DNA of 64,000 nt from Salinibacterium xinjiangense (GTDB taxonomy: Bacteria > Actinomycetota > Actinomycetes > Actinomycetales > Microbacteriaceae), in contig NZ_BMLC01000001.1 in assembly GCF_014645015.1 (NCBI RefSeq), forward strand, positions 744,001 through 808,000, read 5' to 3'. Every line of letters starts with the position of its first letter. Within the stretch, counting starts at the first letter, position 1. A program made the position numbers and the translations under genes. The notes under the pieces were generated by a model that was given only the letters and a program-made list of their open reading frames with translations, did no database searches and was not told the origin of the DNA. Below, one piece after another: positions 16,140 through 25,475 of the stretch.

Positions 16140-17063
16140 TTACTGCACAGGAGGAAGAAGTTCCTGTGCGCGCGAATGCACCTCATGCCTCAGCGCATCC
16201 CGAACCACCCGAACAGCGTCGACAGAAAGACTGTCCCTGCGCACCGACAGTGAGAACTGCAGCCGGAAATCGACTTCGAGTGGCAGCACGCCGACAAGGC
16301 GATCATCAGGCTCCCCCATGAACGCGTGTAACAGGCCGATGCCTGCTCCCTGCCGGGTCGCTTCCAGCTGGGCGAACACATTCGTCGAACCGAAGCCGAC
16401 GCGCATGCCGCTGAGTACGGGTGCAAGGTCCAGGTCGCGCACCGTGAGCAGGGCATCCACATAAAAGATGAGCGGATGCCGTTCCAGGTCAGCCAGCGAC
16501 TCGATCGGTGGGTGCGCCGCCAGGTAAGAGGGTGTCGCGTACAGCCGCAGTGCGTACGGCGCGAGAGGTTCGGCGGTCAGCCGGGAGCTCGCGGCGGAAC
16601 CGATGGTCACGGCGATGTCATAACCCGAGCCGCGCAGGCTCAGAGGACTCGTGGATGTCACGAGTTCGATGGCGATTCCGGGGTGCTGCGCCTGCACGCG
16701 GGCCAGGCAGGGCGTGACGAAGGTGGTCGCGAAGCCCTCGGGTGCAACGATGCGCACGGTGCCACGCACGCCATCACTGCCGCCGGATGCCGCCCCCAGC
16801 ACCTGTTCGACGACGTGCTCGAGCGGCGCGGCCCTGGCGGCTACATCCCGGCCGATCGCGGTCAGCTCCCAGCCGTCGGCTCCACGGTCGAGCAGTCTGA
16901 CGCCGAGCGCCGCCTCCAGTCGGTCCAGCCTGCGGCGCACGGTGGTGTGATCCACGCCCAACAGGGTGGCCGCAGAAACCAGGCGGCCTGAGCGCGCCAC
17001 CGCCAGCAGGTAGCGCAGATCGTCGGTGCTGACATCCAGCGGATCCGGCCCATGCGCGCTCAT
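16140..17063 (-). CDS. LysR-family transcriptional regulator
   Basis: The 307-residue protein has an N-terminal winged helix (YLLAVARSGRLVSAATLLGV, then TTVRRRLDRLEAALG) and a LysR substrate-binding domain from about residue 95. The DHTTVRRR recognition helix replaces the more usual S-P-S-Q-L form. This resembles the LysR subgroup with a DHTTV/HSTV motif. The ATG at 17063 has TATGGT 6 bases upstream. It lies just before mmsA in the same direction and may regulate it (inference from adjacency only). Confidence 0.88.
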   Translation of the reverse strand: MSAHGPDPLDVSTDDLRYLLAVARSGRLVSAATLLGVDHTTVRRRLDRLEAALGVRLLDRGADGWELTAIGRDVAARAAPLEHVVEQVLGAASGGSDGVRGTVRIVAPEGFATTFVTPCLARVQAQHPGIAIELVTSTSPLSLRGSGYDIAVTIGSAASSRLTAEPLAPYALRLYATPSYLAAHPPIESLADLERHPLIFYVDALLTVRDLDLAPVLSGMRVGFGSTNVFAQLEATRQGAGIGLLHAFMGEPDDRLVGVLPLEVDFRLQFSLSVRRDSLSVDAVRVVRDALRHEVHSRAQELLPPVQ

Positions 17064-17069
17064 GCCTTC

Positions 17070-17075
17070 ACCATA
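17070..17075 (-). promoter_or_regulatory. Leaderless-type -10 of the LysR-family gene
   Basis: TATGGT on the minus strand, 6 bases before the ATG. Confidence 0.5.
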
Positions 17076-17157
17076 GTCTCGGCGGCGCAGGGGCGATTCG
17101 CGAGACTGTCGTGCCCACGGTGCCTGGATTGTCTGTGGGAACTGGCACACTGCGGGA

Positions 17158-18471
17158 ATGGATCCCCTCCTCGCACTCATCGTCGGCATCGCCATCGGGA
17201 TAGCCATCGGCCTCGCGATCGGAATAGCGATCGGCGTGCTGGTCGCGCGCGGTCGACAGGGCCAGCCCGACCCCTCTGTGCCCGACCCCGCGGTGATCGA
17301 AGCGCAGCACAGCGCCGCCCTGACCCAGCTACAGGCCGACGAGCGCGCAGTCCAATCGAGACTCATCGCCGATCACGCCGCCATGCAGGCCCGGGCAGAT
17401 GCGCTCGGCGAACAGGTCGAGGCCCTACGGGTGCAGTATCGCGAGGTCGTCGAACGCCACAGGGCGGATGCCCAGGCCCAGGTCGACCGTGACCAGCGCG
17501 AGTCCCGCGTGCTGCAGGCCCTCACCCCCGTGCAGGAGTCGCTGCGCATCATGCAGCAGAAGGTGACCGAACTCGAGACCCAGCGCAGCCAGCAGCACGG
17601 TGAACTCGCCGAGCAGCTCAAACACACCCAGGCCGCTGGCGAGCAGATCAGGATGACCACGGAATCGCTCGCGTCGGCCCTGCGCAGCAACTCGACCCGA
17701 GGGGTCTGGGGTGAGACCCAGCTGCGCAACGTCGTGCAGGCCGCCGGGCTCATCGAACGCGTCGATTTCGACCTGCAGCACAGCGTGTCGAGCGACTCAG
17801 GCGCCGGTCGCCCCGACATGGTTGTGCATCTGCCCGGAGGCAAGAACATCGCCGTCGACGCGAAGGTGCCGTTCACCGCCTATCTGGAAGCCAGCCAGAT
17901 CCCGGTCACCGCAACCGGCGAAGAGGGCGCCAGGCGGGATGTTCTTCTCAAGCAGCACGTGAAGGCGCTCCGGGCCCACATCGACGCCCTCGCGAGCAAG
18001 GCGTACTGGGCTGGGCTCGACGCCTCCCCCGAACTCGTGATCGCGTTCATCCCGAGCGAATCGCTCGTCTCCTCCGCCCTCGACGCCGACCCCGGCATCA
18101 TGGACTATGCCTTCAGCAAGCGGGTAGCACTGGCCTCGCCCGTCACACTGTGGTCCGTGCTGAAGACGATCGCGTTCTCCTGGCAACAGGACGTGCTGAC
18201 CGACCAGGCAAAGACCCTGTTCGACCTCAGTAAGGAGTTGTACCAGCGACTCGCGACCCTCTCAGAGCACGCAGACAAGCTCCGCCGCTCTATCGACTCG
18301 ACGGTCACGAGCTACAACCAGTTCGCGAACTCCCTCGAGTCCCGAGTGCTCGTCACTGCGCGCAAGCTCAACGCGCTCGACGAATCCAAGGTCATCGGTG
18401 CGGCGGCGACCATCGAACAGTCGGCACGGCAACTGACCGCCGCAGAATTCGAGCGGGCCGACACAGCGTAG
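17158..18471 (+). CDS. rmuC: DNA recombination protein RmuC
   Basis: The 437-residue protein has an N-terminal membrane anchor rich in GIAIG repeats (residues 5-30), a long coiled coil (about 45-170) and the RmuC nuclease-like domain with TRGVWGETQLRNV, then D-V-HLPGGKNIAVDAKVP. RmuC limits inversion between short inverted repeats in E. coli; its biochemical action is not fully known. The ATG is preceded by CACACT and a 6-base spacer, so the transcript may be leaderless. The stop is 9 bp from the convergent glpX stop. Confidence 0.93.
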   Translation: MDPLLALIVGIAIGIAIGLAIGIAIGVLVARGRQGQPDPSVPDPAVIEAQHSAALTQLQADERAVQSRLIADHAAMQARADALGEQVEALRVQYREVVERHRADAQAQVDRDQRESRVLQALTPVQESLRIMQQKVTELETQRSQQHGELAEQLKHTQAAGEQIRMTTESLASALRSNSTRGVWGETQLRNVVQAAGLIERVDFDLQHSVSSDSGAGRPDMVVHLPGGKNIAVDAKVPFTAYLEASQIPVTATGEEGARRDVLLKQHVKALRAHIDALASKAYWAGLDASPELVIAFIPSESLVSSALDADPGIMDYAFSKRVALASPVTLWSVLKTIAFSWQQDVLTDQAKTLFDLSKELYQRLATLSEHADKLRRSIDSTVTSYNQFANSLESRVLVTARKLNALDESKVIGAAATIEQSARQLTAAEFERADTA

Positions 18472-18480
18472 CTGGGTGGC

Positions 18481-19467
18481 TCAGCCGAGCCACTTCTCAG
18501 CGAGGTGGTCGGCCGTCACACGGCGAATGGTGCCCGAGTGTGAACGAAGCACGATGCTCTCTGTCCGGATGATCGGACCGAGGCGCTTCACACCATTCAC
18601 GAGCCCACCGTCTGTCACACCCGTCGCGACGAAGAACGTGTTGTCGCTTCGCACGAGGGTGTCTGCGTCGTAGACCTCGTCGAACCTGAGCCCGGCATCC
18701 AGCCCCTTCTGCTTCTCGAGATCGGTCTTCGGGTACAGGATCGTCTGGATGAGGCCACCGATCGCCTTGATAGCGCACGCAGTTGCGACGCCCTCGGGGC
18801 TACCCCCGATGCCGACGCACATGTCGATACGCGTGCCATAGAGGGCGGCGTTGATACCGCCGGCGACGTCACCGTCGAGCATGAGCCTGGTGCCGGCACC
18901 CGTCGCACGAATGTCGGCGATGAGCTGCTCGTGCCGGGGACGGTCGAGCACGGCCACCACGATCTCCTCGACCAGTTTGCCCTTGGCCTTTGCCAGCGCC
19001 CTGATGTTCTCGCCGACGGGCTGGCGGATGTCGACGACACCGATCCCCTCGGCTCCCGTGACGATCTTCTGCATGTAGAACACCGTCGACGCGTCGAGCA
19101 TCGTTCCGCGGTCTGAGACGGCGATCATCGATATCGCGTTCTGGCGGCCAGCCGCGGTGAGGGAGGTTCCGTCGATCGGGTCGACAGCGATGTCACAGGC
19201 CGGCCCACGACCGGTTCCCACGAACTCGCCGTTGAACAGCATGGGGGCGTTGTCTTTCTCGCCCTCACCGATCACGACCAGGCCGTCGAAATCGACGGTG
19301 CCGAGGAACTTGCGCATCGCATCCACCGCGGCACCATCCGCGCCGAGCTTGTCCCCCTTGCCGATGAATGGCACCGCACGGATGGCGGCGGCCTCGGTGG
19401 CGCGAACCAGCTCGAGAGCGAGGTTACGGTCGGGGTGGAGAAAGAGCGTGCCGGTTTCTGAATTCAC
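18481..19467 (-). CDS. glpX: Fructose-1,6-bisphosphatase, class II
   Basis: GlpX hydrolyses fructose 1,6-bisphosphate in gluconeogenesis and is the essential FBPase of actinobacteria. The 328-residue product has the metal and substrate motifs IGEGEKDNAPML and DPIDGTSL, and GDVAGGINAA. The GTG at 19467 is supported by AAGGA 7 bases upstream; a longer frame of 80 codons upstream has no similarity. A TATATC hexamer 19-24 bp upstream may be its -10. It is divergent from fbaA, so two sequential gluconeogenic/glycolytic steps share one intergenic region. Confidence 0.95.
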   Translation of the reverse strand: MNSETGTLFLHPDRNLALELVRATEAAAIRAVPFIGKGDKLGADGAAVDAMRKFLGTVDFDGLVVIGEGEKDNAPMLFNGEFVGTGRGPACDIAVDPIDGTSLTAAGRQNAISMIAVSDRGTMLDASTVFYMQKIVTGAEGIGVVDIRQPVGENIRALAKAKGKLVEEIVVAVLDRPRHEQLIADIRATGAGTRLMLDGDVAGGINAALYGTRIDMCVGIGGSPEGVATACAIKAIGGLIQTILYPKTDLEKQKGLDAGLRFDEVYDADTLVRSDNTFFVATGVTDGGLVNGVKRLGPIIRTESIVLRSHSGTIRRVTADHLAEKWLG

Positions 19468-19582
19468 CTGAGCATCCTTAGTGCAGATATATCGACTGGG
19501 ACACGCCGGTGGTGGTCGGCTCGGCCCCAGCCTACCCAAGGCGACGCGGTCCGTACATTCGCTCCCGCGCGAAGGGGATAGA

Positions 19583-19588
19583 TAGAAT
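19583..19588 (+). promoter_or_regulatory. Putative -10 of fbaA
   Basis: TAGAAT, 52 bases before the fbaA ATG, giving a normal 5' leader of roughly 45 bases. No strong -35 box was seen. Confidence 0.4.
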
Positions 19589-19640
19589 CGTCCCGAACCG
19601 GACCAGAGCGGTGATCGGTGTCGTACGAGAAGAGACCACA

Positions 19641-20666
19641 ATGCCTGTCGCAACCCCAGACCAGTACGCCGACATGCTCGACAAGGCGAAGGCGCACGGG
19701 TTCGCATACCCGGCGATCAACGTCTCATCATCATCCACGATCAACGCCGTGTTGCAGGGTCTGAGCGAGGCCGGCTCCGACGGCATCATCCAGGTCACCA
19801 CGGGTGGCGCTGACTACTTTGCCGGCCAGACGGTCAAGGCACGCGCCTCGGGCGCCCTCGCCTTCGCCGCGTTCGTCACAGAGGTCGCCAAGAACTACCC
19901 GGTGACGGTCGCCCTGCACACCGATCACTGCCCGAAAGATGCACTCGATGGCTTCGTGATGCCGCTCATCGCAGCATCCGAAGCAGAGGTCAGGGCTGGT
20001 CGCAATCCGATCTTCCAGTCACACATGTGGGACGGATCGGCTGTTCCTCTCGAAGAGAACCTCCGGATTGCCACAACACTGCTGCCGCGCATGAAGGCGA
20101 TCAACGCCATCCTCGAGGTCGAGATCGGCGTGGTCGGCGGCGAAGAAGACGGCGTGAGCCACGACATCAACGACAGCCTTTACACGACACTGGATGATGT
20201 CATCGCCACGGTCGAAGCGCTTGGCATGGGCGAGCAGGGCCGCTACATTGCCGCGCTCACCTTCGGTAACGTGCACGGCGTGTACAAGCCGGGCAACGTG
20301 CAGCTGCGTCCGGAGCTGCTGGGCGAGATCCAGGCCGGCATCGCCGCGAAGTACGGCACCGCCGCCACGCCCCTCGACCTGGTGTTTCACGGTGGCTCGG
20401 GTTCGACCGACGAGGAGATCGCGACGGCTGTCGCCAACGGTGTCATCAAGATGAACATCGATACCGACACCCAATACGCATTCAGCCGATCGATCGCAGA
20501 CACCGTGCTGAAGAACTATGACGGATTCCTGAAGGTCGACGGCGAGGTCGGCAACAAGAAGGTCTACGACCCCCGCGCCTGGGGCAAGACCGCCGAATCG
20601 GCTATGGCCCTGCGCGTGATCGAGGCCACGAAGCAGCTCGGATCAGCCGGGCACTCGGGCAACTAG
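19641..20666 (+). CDS. fbaA: Fructose-bisphosphate aldolase, class II
   Basis: This Zn-dependent aldolase interconverts fructose 1,6-bisphosphate with the two triose phosphates. The 341-residue product has the zinc histidines in LHTDHCPKD and FGNVHGVYKPG and the substrate loop LVFHGGSGSTDEEI. The ATG at 19641 gives the usual MPVATPDQYADML N-terminus; the open frame upstream is non-coding in appearance. An AGAAGAG purine stretch precedes the ATG. A strong hairpin follows the stop within 10 bp. Confidence 0.96.
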   Translation: MPVATPDQYADMLDKAKAHGFAYPAINVSSSSTINAVLQGLSEAGSDGIIQVTTGGADYFAGQTVKARASGALAFAAFVTEVAKNYPVTVALHTDHCPKDALDGFVMPLIAASEAEVRAGRNPIFQSHMWDGSAVPLEENLRIATTLLPRMKAINAILEVEIGVVGGEEDGVSHDINDSLYTTLDDVIATVEALGMGEQGRYIAALTFGNVHGVYKPGNVQLRPELLGEIQAGIAAKYGTAATPLDLVFHGGSGSTDEEIATAVANGVIKMNIDTDTQYAFSRSIADTVLKNYDGFLKVDGEVGNKKVYDPRAWGKTAESAMALRVIEATKQLGSAGHSGN

Positions 20667-20674
20667 CAACGCAC

Positions 20675-20700
20675 GCACCCGGGCCGCATGGCTCGGGTGC
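20675..20700 (+). terminator. Hairpin terminator after fbaA
   Basis: GCACCCGGGCC pairs with GGCTCGGGTGC over 11 bp (one G-U pair) around a GCAT loop, starting 9 bp after the stop. There is no T-run, as is common for GC-rich actinobacterial terminators. Confidence 0.6.
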
Positions 20701-20811
20701 GATCGTTCGACTACCGCGGCCAGCAGCCAGCAGCCAACGGTTAGCAATCAGCGAGGGTCGTCGCGGGATGGCAGGCGCGGCGGTCTTCGTGTGTCGAGCG
20801 TCAGGTTCGGC

Positions 20812-21375
20812 TCAGGGCTTGGTCGACTGCTGCATGGCGTAATCCGCGAGCGCCGGATCGGTGATGACGACAACCAGCAGACAGACGCCGACCACGATGA
20901 AGGCGAGCGCTCCGGCCGAGAGCGGAACCCAGAAGGCGATCCTGCGACGACCGAGACGCCATAGGCCGAACCCGATGCCAGCTATCAGAAGCACCACTCT
21001 CGTTACGTTGATCGCGAGCCCCATGTCGTCGGCGAGCTGGTCACTGGTGAACGCCCCGATGCCCTGCTGTTCGTAGATCTCCCGCAGGGAGGCGGCAAGG
21101 TCACCGAAGCGCGCGAACGAGCCCACCACGTCGAGCACGCCGACGAGGATCAGCGCCGTCGTGAGGGCGACATCCCAGGTGCGACGTTTTCCGGTTGGTT
21201 TGGCCGCCGCTTCCGGGGCCGCCTCCATCGGAGGGGTGAGCGCAGCGGTGTCACCAGTGCTCAGCGCGGCGGTGTCTCCAGTGGTGTCGGCAGTGCTGTC
21301 TGGTGTGGTGGCGATCGGGGCACTCCCGGCCGGAGCGTACTCGCCGTATTTGGGCCTGGGTCGATCGTCAGTCAT
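20812..21375 (-). CDS. DUF6264-like membrane protein
   Basis: The 187-residue protein starts with [15 protein letters not shown], which I associate with DUF6264 proteins of Microbacteriaceae. A low-complexity T/A/D stretch (about 22-60, with a repeated TGDTAAL) leads to three or four membrane segments (about 68-90, 122-142 and 150-175). The function is unknown. Its ATG overlaps the 3' end of ispH by 8 bases, so it is probably cotranslated with ispH. The family name is recalled, not checked. Confidence 0.65.
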   Translation of the reverse strand: MTDDRPRPKYGEYAPAGSAPIATTPDSTADTTGDTAALSTGDTAALTPPMEAAPEAAAKPTGKRRTWDVALTTALILVGVLDVVGSFARFGDLAASLREIYEQQGIGAFTSDQLADDMGLAINVTRVVLLIAGIGFGLWRLGRRRIAFWVPLSAGALAFIVVGVCLLVVVITDPALADYAMQQSTKP

Positions 21376-22510
21376 CGATGATCACGCTATCCGATGCGAT
21401 CACGTTGTCCGATGCGATCGCGGTCTTCTGCCAGTCGAGCTGCCGGATGCGGCCACCGAGCGCGCGCTCATCCGGATTGCCCGCGGCATCCTTGCGCAGC
21501 TCCTTCGGCAGGGAGAACATCAGGTCTTCCTCTGCCGTCACGACCTGGCTGACATCGCCGTAACCTGCGTCCGCGAGGTCGTCGAGCACCTGCTGCACGA
21601 GCACTTCGGGCACGGATGCCCCACTCGTCACCCCCACGGTGTTGACGCCGTCGAGCCACTCCTGCCTGATCTCGCTGGCGTAGTCGACGCGGTAGGCGGC
21701 GGCGGCACCGTACTCGAGCGCGACATCCACCAGCCTGACCGTGTTCGAGCTGTTCGCGCTCCCGACGACGATCACGAGGTCCGCATCCTGTGCCACCTTC
21801 TTGATCGCCACCTGGCGGTTTTGGGTGGCGTAGCAGATGTCGTCACTCGGAGGATTCTGCAGGGTCGGGAACCTCTCGCGCAGCAGTCGGACCGTCTCCA
21901 TCGTCTCGTCGACACTGAGTGTCGTCTGCGACAGCCAGACCAGGTTGTCGGGATTCTTCACGACGATATTGGCAACGTCGGCCGGGCTGTTGACGAGGGT
22001 GGTGCGCTCCGGGGCATGCCCCATCGTGCCCTCGACCTCTTCGTGGCCAGCGTGGCCGATGAGCAGGATCTCGAAGTCGTCCCTCGCGAACCGCATCGCT
22101 TCCCTGTGCACCTTCGTCACAAGCGGGCAGGTCGCATCGATGGTCTGCAGCTGCCGATCGGCAGCGCCCCTGACCACGGCGGGTGACACACCGTGGGCGC
22201 TGAAGACGACGCGTGCGCCGACCGGCACCTCGCCGACGTCATCGACGAAGATGGCTCCTTTTTGCTCAAGGGTCGACACGACGTGGATGTTGTGAACGAT
22301 CTGCTTGCGGACGTACACGGGAGCGCCGAAATTCTCGAGGGCCTTCTCGACGGCGATCACCGCACGGTCGACGCCGGCGCAGTATCCCCGAGGTGCGGCC
22401 AGTAGCACCCGCTTGCCTCCGGCGACCGGGCGATTCTCCAGCCGATTGCGCAGCGCGGGAATGCGCGGGATCTCGAGATCCGAGACACTGCCGTTCGAGA
22501 TGGAAGTCAC
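21368..22510 (-). CDS. ispH: 4-hydroxy-3-methylbut-2-enyl diphosphate reductase
   Basis: IspH is the [4Fe-4S] enzyme of the last MEP-pathway step, making IPP and DMAPP. The 380-residue product includes the three cluster cysteines in [19 protein letters not shown] and the later [12 protein letters not shown] segment. VFSAHGVSP and SSNTVRL are also diagnostic. The GTG start has TAGAAT 7 bases upstream and no ribosome site, suggesting a leaderless transcript. The C-terminus has a 20-residue tail with repeated A/V-SD that is not part of the core. Confidence 0.96.
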   Translation of the reverse strand: MTSISNGSVSDLEIPRIPALRNRLENRPVAGGKRVLLAAPRGYCAGVDRAVIAVEKALENFGAPVYVRKQIVHNIHVVSTLEQKGAIFVDDVGEVPVGARVVFSAHGVSPAVVRGAADRQLQTIDATCPLVTKVHREAMRFARDDFEILLIGHAGHEEVEGTMGHAPERTTLVNSPADVANIVVKNPDNLVWLSQTTLSVDETMETVRLLRERFPTLQNPPSDDICYATQNRQVAIKKVAQDADLVIVVGSANSSNTVRLVDVALEYGAAAAYRVDYASEIRQEWLDGVNTVGVTSGASVPEVLVQQVLDDLADAGYGDVSQVVTAEEDLMFSLPKELRKDAAGNPDERALGGRIRQLDWQKTAIASDNVIASDSVIIDD

Positions 22511-22517
22511 ACAGTCG

Positions 22518-22523
22518 ATTCTA
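22518..22523 (-). promoter_or_regulatory. Leaderless-type -10 of ispH
   Basis: TAGAAT on the minus strand, 7 bases before the GTG start. Confidence 0.5.
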
Positions 22524-22565
22524 CGGGTGACCGGCTGGGAGCGCTCGGGCGTCAGCGCCGCCAGC

Positions 22566-22571
22566 TACCCT
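22566..22571 (+). promoter_or_regulatory. Leaderless-type -10 of xseA
   Basis: TACCCT, 7 bases before the ATG. It is divergent from the ispH element, with about 42 bp between the two hexamers. Confidence 0.45.
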
Positions 22572-22578
22572 TGGCTCC

Positions 22579-23850
22579 ATGTCGATCGAGCTCCCTCCGC
22601 CCACGGCCGATGCCCCGTGGGGAGTCGCCGTATTCGCCGGCAAGATCCGCGGATGGATCGAGCGGCTCGGCACCGCCTGGGTCGAGGGCGAGATCGCCCA
22701 GTGGGGTGCGTCAGGCGGAAACGTCTACGGCAAACTCAAAGACGTCGACGAAGACGCCACCATCTCGTTCACCATCTGGTCGACGGTCAAGTCCAGGCTG
22801 CCAGCCGACCTGAAGCAGGGCGACAGGGTTGTCGCACTCGTCAAGCCGAACTACTGGGTCAAGGGCGGAACACTCTCGATGCAGGTGTTCGAGATGAAGC
22901 ATGTCGGGCTCGGCGATCTTCTGGAACGACTGGAACGACTGCGCCAGAAACTCAGCGCCGAAGGGCTGTTCGATCGTCGTCGCCCGCTTCCGTTCCTGCC
23001 GGGCTGCATCGGACTTGTTACCGGAAAAGACAGCGATGCCGAGAAAGACGTGCTCCGCAACGCGCAACTGCGGTGGCCAGCGGTCAGGTTCAGGGTCGTC
23101 CATGCGGCGGTACAGGGTGACAGGGCCGTCGGCGAGGTGATCTCGGCGATGCGCACTCTCGACGCCGATCCTGATGTCGACGTCATCATCGTGGCGCGAG
23201 GCGGCGGGGACTTCCAGAACCTGCTCGTGTTCAGCGACGAGTCGTTGCTGCGTGCGGCGGCATCGTTGTCGACTCCGCTGGTGAGCGCGATAGGGCATGA
23301 GGCAGATCGGCCGATGCTCGACGATGTAGCCGACCTACGGGCATCCACCCCCACCGATGCGGCCAAGCGCGTAGTGCCCGATGTCAGCGACGAACTCTCG
23401 CGGGTGCAGCAGGCGCGCAGCGGGATGAGACTTCGCGTCACCCAGCGCATCTCGACGGAGGTCGACAGGCTCGAAGCGCTCAGGTCGCGACCGGTGCTGG
23501 CCAACCCGGTCTCGATGATCGACTCGAGGTCGGAAGAGCTCACAAGGCACGTTGCGAGGAGCCATGAACTCATCGAACGACGACTCGAGCGGGCGCACAC
23601 CGGCGTCGCCGAACTCACGGGCCAGTTGCGGGCCCTTTCTCCACAGCGCACGCTCGAAAGGGGTTATGCCATCGCGCAGCTCCCTGATGGAGCCGCAGTT
23701 CGGAACGCTGCCGATGCACCGGCAGGCACACGGCTCGTGCTCACGGTCGCGGTCGGCAAGCTCGCCGCCACTGTTGCTGAATCACCCGCCCCTGCCCCAT
23801 CCCGCGCACAGCAGCCGGGCGACGGCGCCGGTGACTCCGGTCACGGATAG
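22579..23850 (+). CDS. xseA: Exodeoxyribonuclease VII large subunit
   Basis: XseA is the catalytic subunit of exonuclease VII, which degrades single-stranded DNA from both ends. The 423-residue product has an N-terminal OB fold (WVEGEIAQW, GNVYGKLKD), the catalytic core with GLVTGKDSDAEKDVL and VARGGGDFQNLLVFSDE, and a C-terminal coiled coil ending with LERGYAI. xseB follows 9 bp after the stop. The tail after residue 395 is Ala/Pro-rich and probably disordered. Confidence 0.96.
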   Translation: MSIELPPPTADAPWGVAVFAGKIRGWIERLGTAWVEGEIAQWGASGGNVYGKLKDVDEDATISFTIWSTVKSRLPADLKQGDRVVALVKPNYWVKGGTLSMQVFEMKHVGLGDLLERLERLRQKLSAEGLFDRRRPLPFLPGCIGLVTGKDSDAEKDVLRNAQLRWPAVRFRVVHAAVQGDRAVGEVISAMRTLDADPDVDVIIVARGGGDFQNLLVFSDESLLRAAASLSTPLVSAIGHEADRPMLDDVADLRASTPTDAAKRVVPDVSDELSRVQQARSGMRLRVTQRISTEVDRLEALRSRPVLANPVSMIDSRSEELTRHVARSHELIERRLERAHTGVAELTGQLRALSPQRTLERGYAIAQLPDGAAVRNAADAPAGTRLVLTVAVGKLAATVAESPAPAPSRAQQPGDGAGDSGHG

Positions 23851-23853
23851 ACT
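23848..23853 (+). promoter_or_regulatory. Leaderless-type -10 of xseB, overlapping the xseA stop
   Basis: TAGACT, 6 bases before the xseB GTG. The hexamer includes the TAG stop of xseA. xseB may therefore have its own promoter inside the operon. Confidence 0.45.
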
Positions 23854-23859
23854 GAAATT

Positions 23860-24084
23860 GTGGCTGCCGAACCGAAGAACGACGTGAGCGCGCTCAGCTA
23901 TGAGGCGGCACGTGACGAGCTGATACGCGTTGTCAACGAACTCGAGCAGGGATCATCCAGCCTCGAGCAATCGCTGGCCCTGTGGGAACGCGGCGAGGCA
24001 CTCGCCACCCGTTGCGAAGAGTGGCTCATCGGTGCGAGAGCCCGATTGGATGCCGCCCGCGGCTCGACCCCGACCGCCGAATAG
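23860..24084 (+). CDS. xseB: Exodeoxyribonuclease VII small subunit
   Basis: The 74-residue protein has the XseB pattern: [20 protein letters not shown], then [16 protein letters not shown]. It forms helical bundles that decorate XseA. The start is GTG at 23860, 9 bp after xseA, with no Shine-Dalgarno site but with a TAnnnT element at the leaderless distance. Length is normal. The DUF4245 gene starts 11 bp after its stop. Confidence 0.95.
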   Translation: MAAEPKNDVSALSYEAARDELIRVVNELEQGSSSLEQSLALWERGEALATRCEEWLIGARARLDAARGSTPTAE

Positions 24085-24095
24085 GGCTGCGCATC

Positions 24096-24725
24096 ATGGC
24101 TCGAAAAGAACCCGCAATCGTCGCCGAACTCGGCAGGCCGGAAACCCCGGACGAGACCGCACAGCGCAAGGCCGAGAATTCCCGCAAGCATCGAGCGAAC
24201 CAGACGGCCCTGAACCTTGTCGGTGCCACGATAGCGTCGCTCGCCATCGTCGCGTTCCTGGTTATCGTCGTCGTGCGACCGGCACCGGCACCGGCTGAGT
24301 CGATCGACTATGTGACGGTCGCCAGCCAGGCGCAGGTCAACACCGAGGAGCCACTATTGGCACCGGTGCTTCCCGGCAGCTGGACGGCCAATGTGGCCCG
24401 ATTCGAGTCACGGGAGCAGGTTCCCACCTGGTACATCGGATTCGTCACCCCCAAGACGCAGTTCATCGCGCTCAACCAGGGGATCGACGCGAACCCCACG
24501 TGGAAGGCCGCGGTTCTGAACAACTTCGAGGAAACCGGCTCGATCGACATCGCTGGCGTTACCTGGACCGAGTACGATCATCGCGAATCCAGCTCGCCGG
24601 GCAACTTCGCATACTCCCTGGCCACGACATCGGGAGGTAGCACCATCGTGCTCCATGGAACTGCGGAACAATCCGAATTCGAGGCTCTCGCCACGGCACT
24701 CGCAGTTGAGTTGACGGAGCAGTGA
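24096..24725 (+). CDS. DUF4245 single-span membrane protein
   Basis: This 209-residue protein has a charged N-terminus, one membrane segment (LVGATIASLAIVAFLVIVVV, about 40-59) and an extracytoplasmic domain with SWTANVARFE, WYIGFVTP and a conserved GSIDIAGVTWTEY block. This is the DUF4245 family, found next to xseAB and fumarase genes in actinobacteria. Its function is unknown. The ATG at 24096 gives a start MARKEPAIVAELG; the longer upstream frame overlaps xseB. The TGA overlaps the carbonic anhydrase GTG (GTGA), showing coupling. Confidence 0.85.
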   Translation: MARKEPAIVAELGRPETPDETAQRKAENSRKHRANQTALNLVGATIASLAIVAFLVIVVVRPAPAPAESIDYVTVASQAQVNTEEPLLAPVLPGSWTANVARFESREQVPTWYIGFVTPKTQFIALNQGIDANPTWKAAVLNNFEETGSIDIAGVTWTEYDHRESSSPGNFAYSLATTSGGSTIVLHGTAEQSEFEALATALAVELTEQ

Positions 24726-25375
24726 CCGACTCAGCCGCGCGTGAACTGCGCCGCACCCCGGCGAAAGTCTGGCAAGAGATGGTGCGCGGCAACGAGCGTT
24801 TCGTTCGAGGAGAGCCGCTTCATCCACGCCAGGACGTCGAGAGGCGAGAAGCCCTCGTCGGGCAGCAGGCGCCCCACGCGGCGCTCTTCGGCTGCAGCGA
24901 CTCGCGCCTTGCCGCCGAGATCATCTTCGACAAGGGCATCGGCGACCTGTTCGTCGTCAGAAACGCCGGACAGATCATCTCAGACTCGGTCGTAGGCTCA
25001 CTCGAATATGCGGTGAGTGTGCTTGACGTGCCGCTGATCGTCGTGCTCGGGCATGACAGCTGCGGCGCCGTGCTGGCTGCGATCGAATCACAGGGGGCAG
25101 ACGCGCCCCAGCTGCCACCACACATCAGCACCCTCATTTCGAAGATCATCCCGGCCGTGCGCAGGGTCGGCGGAATCACGGGCACTCTCGACCTCGACAC
25201 CGTCGACTCGCAGGATGTCGGCCGCGAGCACCTGCGTGACACGATCGCCGAGCTGCTGGAGAGTTCAGAACTCATCAGCGACGCCGTCGCCGCGGGTACC
25301 CTTGCACTCGTGGGCGCGAACTATCGCCTGCTCGAAGGCATGGCGGTTCCGGACATCATCGTCGGCATGGTCTGA
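24722..25375 (+). CDS. Beta-class carbonic anhydrase
   Basis: The 217-residue protein has all zinc ligands of a beta carbonic anhydrase: C58 and D60 in CSDSR, and H111 and C114 in HDSCG. It interconverts CO2 and bicarbonate, supplying carboxylases. The GTG start overlaps the DUF4245 stop by 4 bases. The operon xseA-xseB-DUF4245-carbonic anhydrase precedes fumC, which starts 100 bp further on. Length and motifs are normal. Confidence 0.94.
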   Translation: MTDSAARELRRTPAKVWQEMVRGNERFVRGEPLHPRQDVERREALVGQQAPHAALFGCSDSRLAAEIIFDKGIGDLFVVRNAGQIISDSVVGSLEYAVSVLDVPLIVVLGHDSCGAVLAAIESQGADAPQLPPHISTLISKIIPAVRRVGGITGTLDLDTVDSQDVGREHLRDTIAELLESSELISDAVAAGTLALVGANYRLLEGMAVPDIIVGMV

Positions 25376-25389
25376 CCTTCATCCTGGCG

Positions 25390-25426
25390 CCACCTACCAG
25401 GCACTCTCGCACCACCTACCAGGCAC
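25390..25426. repeat. Two 15-bp direct repeats, 22 bp apart, upstream of fumC
   Basis: CCACCTACCAGGCAC occurs at 25390-25404 and 25412-25426. The 22-bp period is about two helical turns. It lies 50 to 86 bp before the fumC GTG and could be a regulator site or a short duplication. Confidence 0.6.
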
Positions 25427-25475
25427 GATCGGCCACCGAAACAAGGAGGCCCACAGAGAAGGACGACACAGCGCC

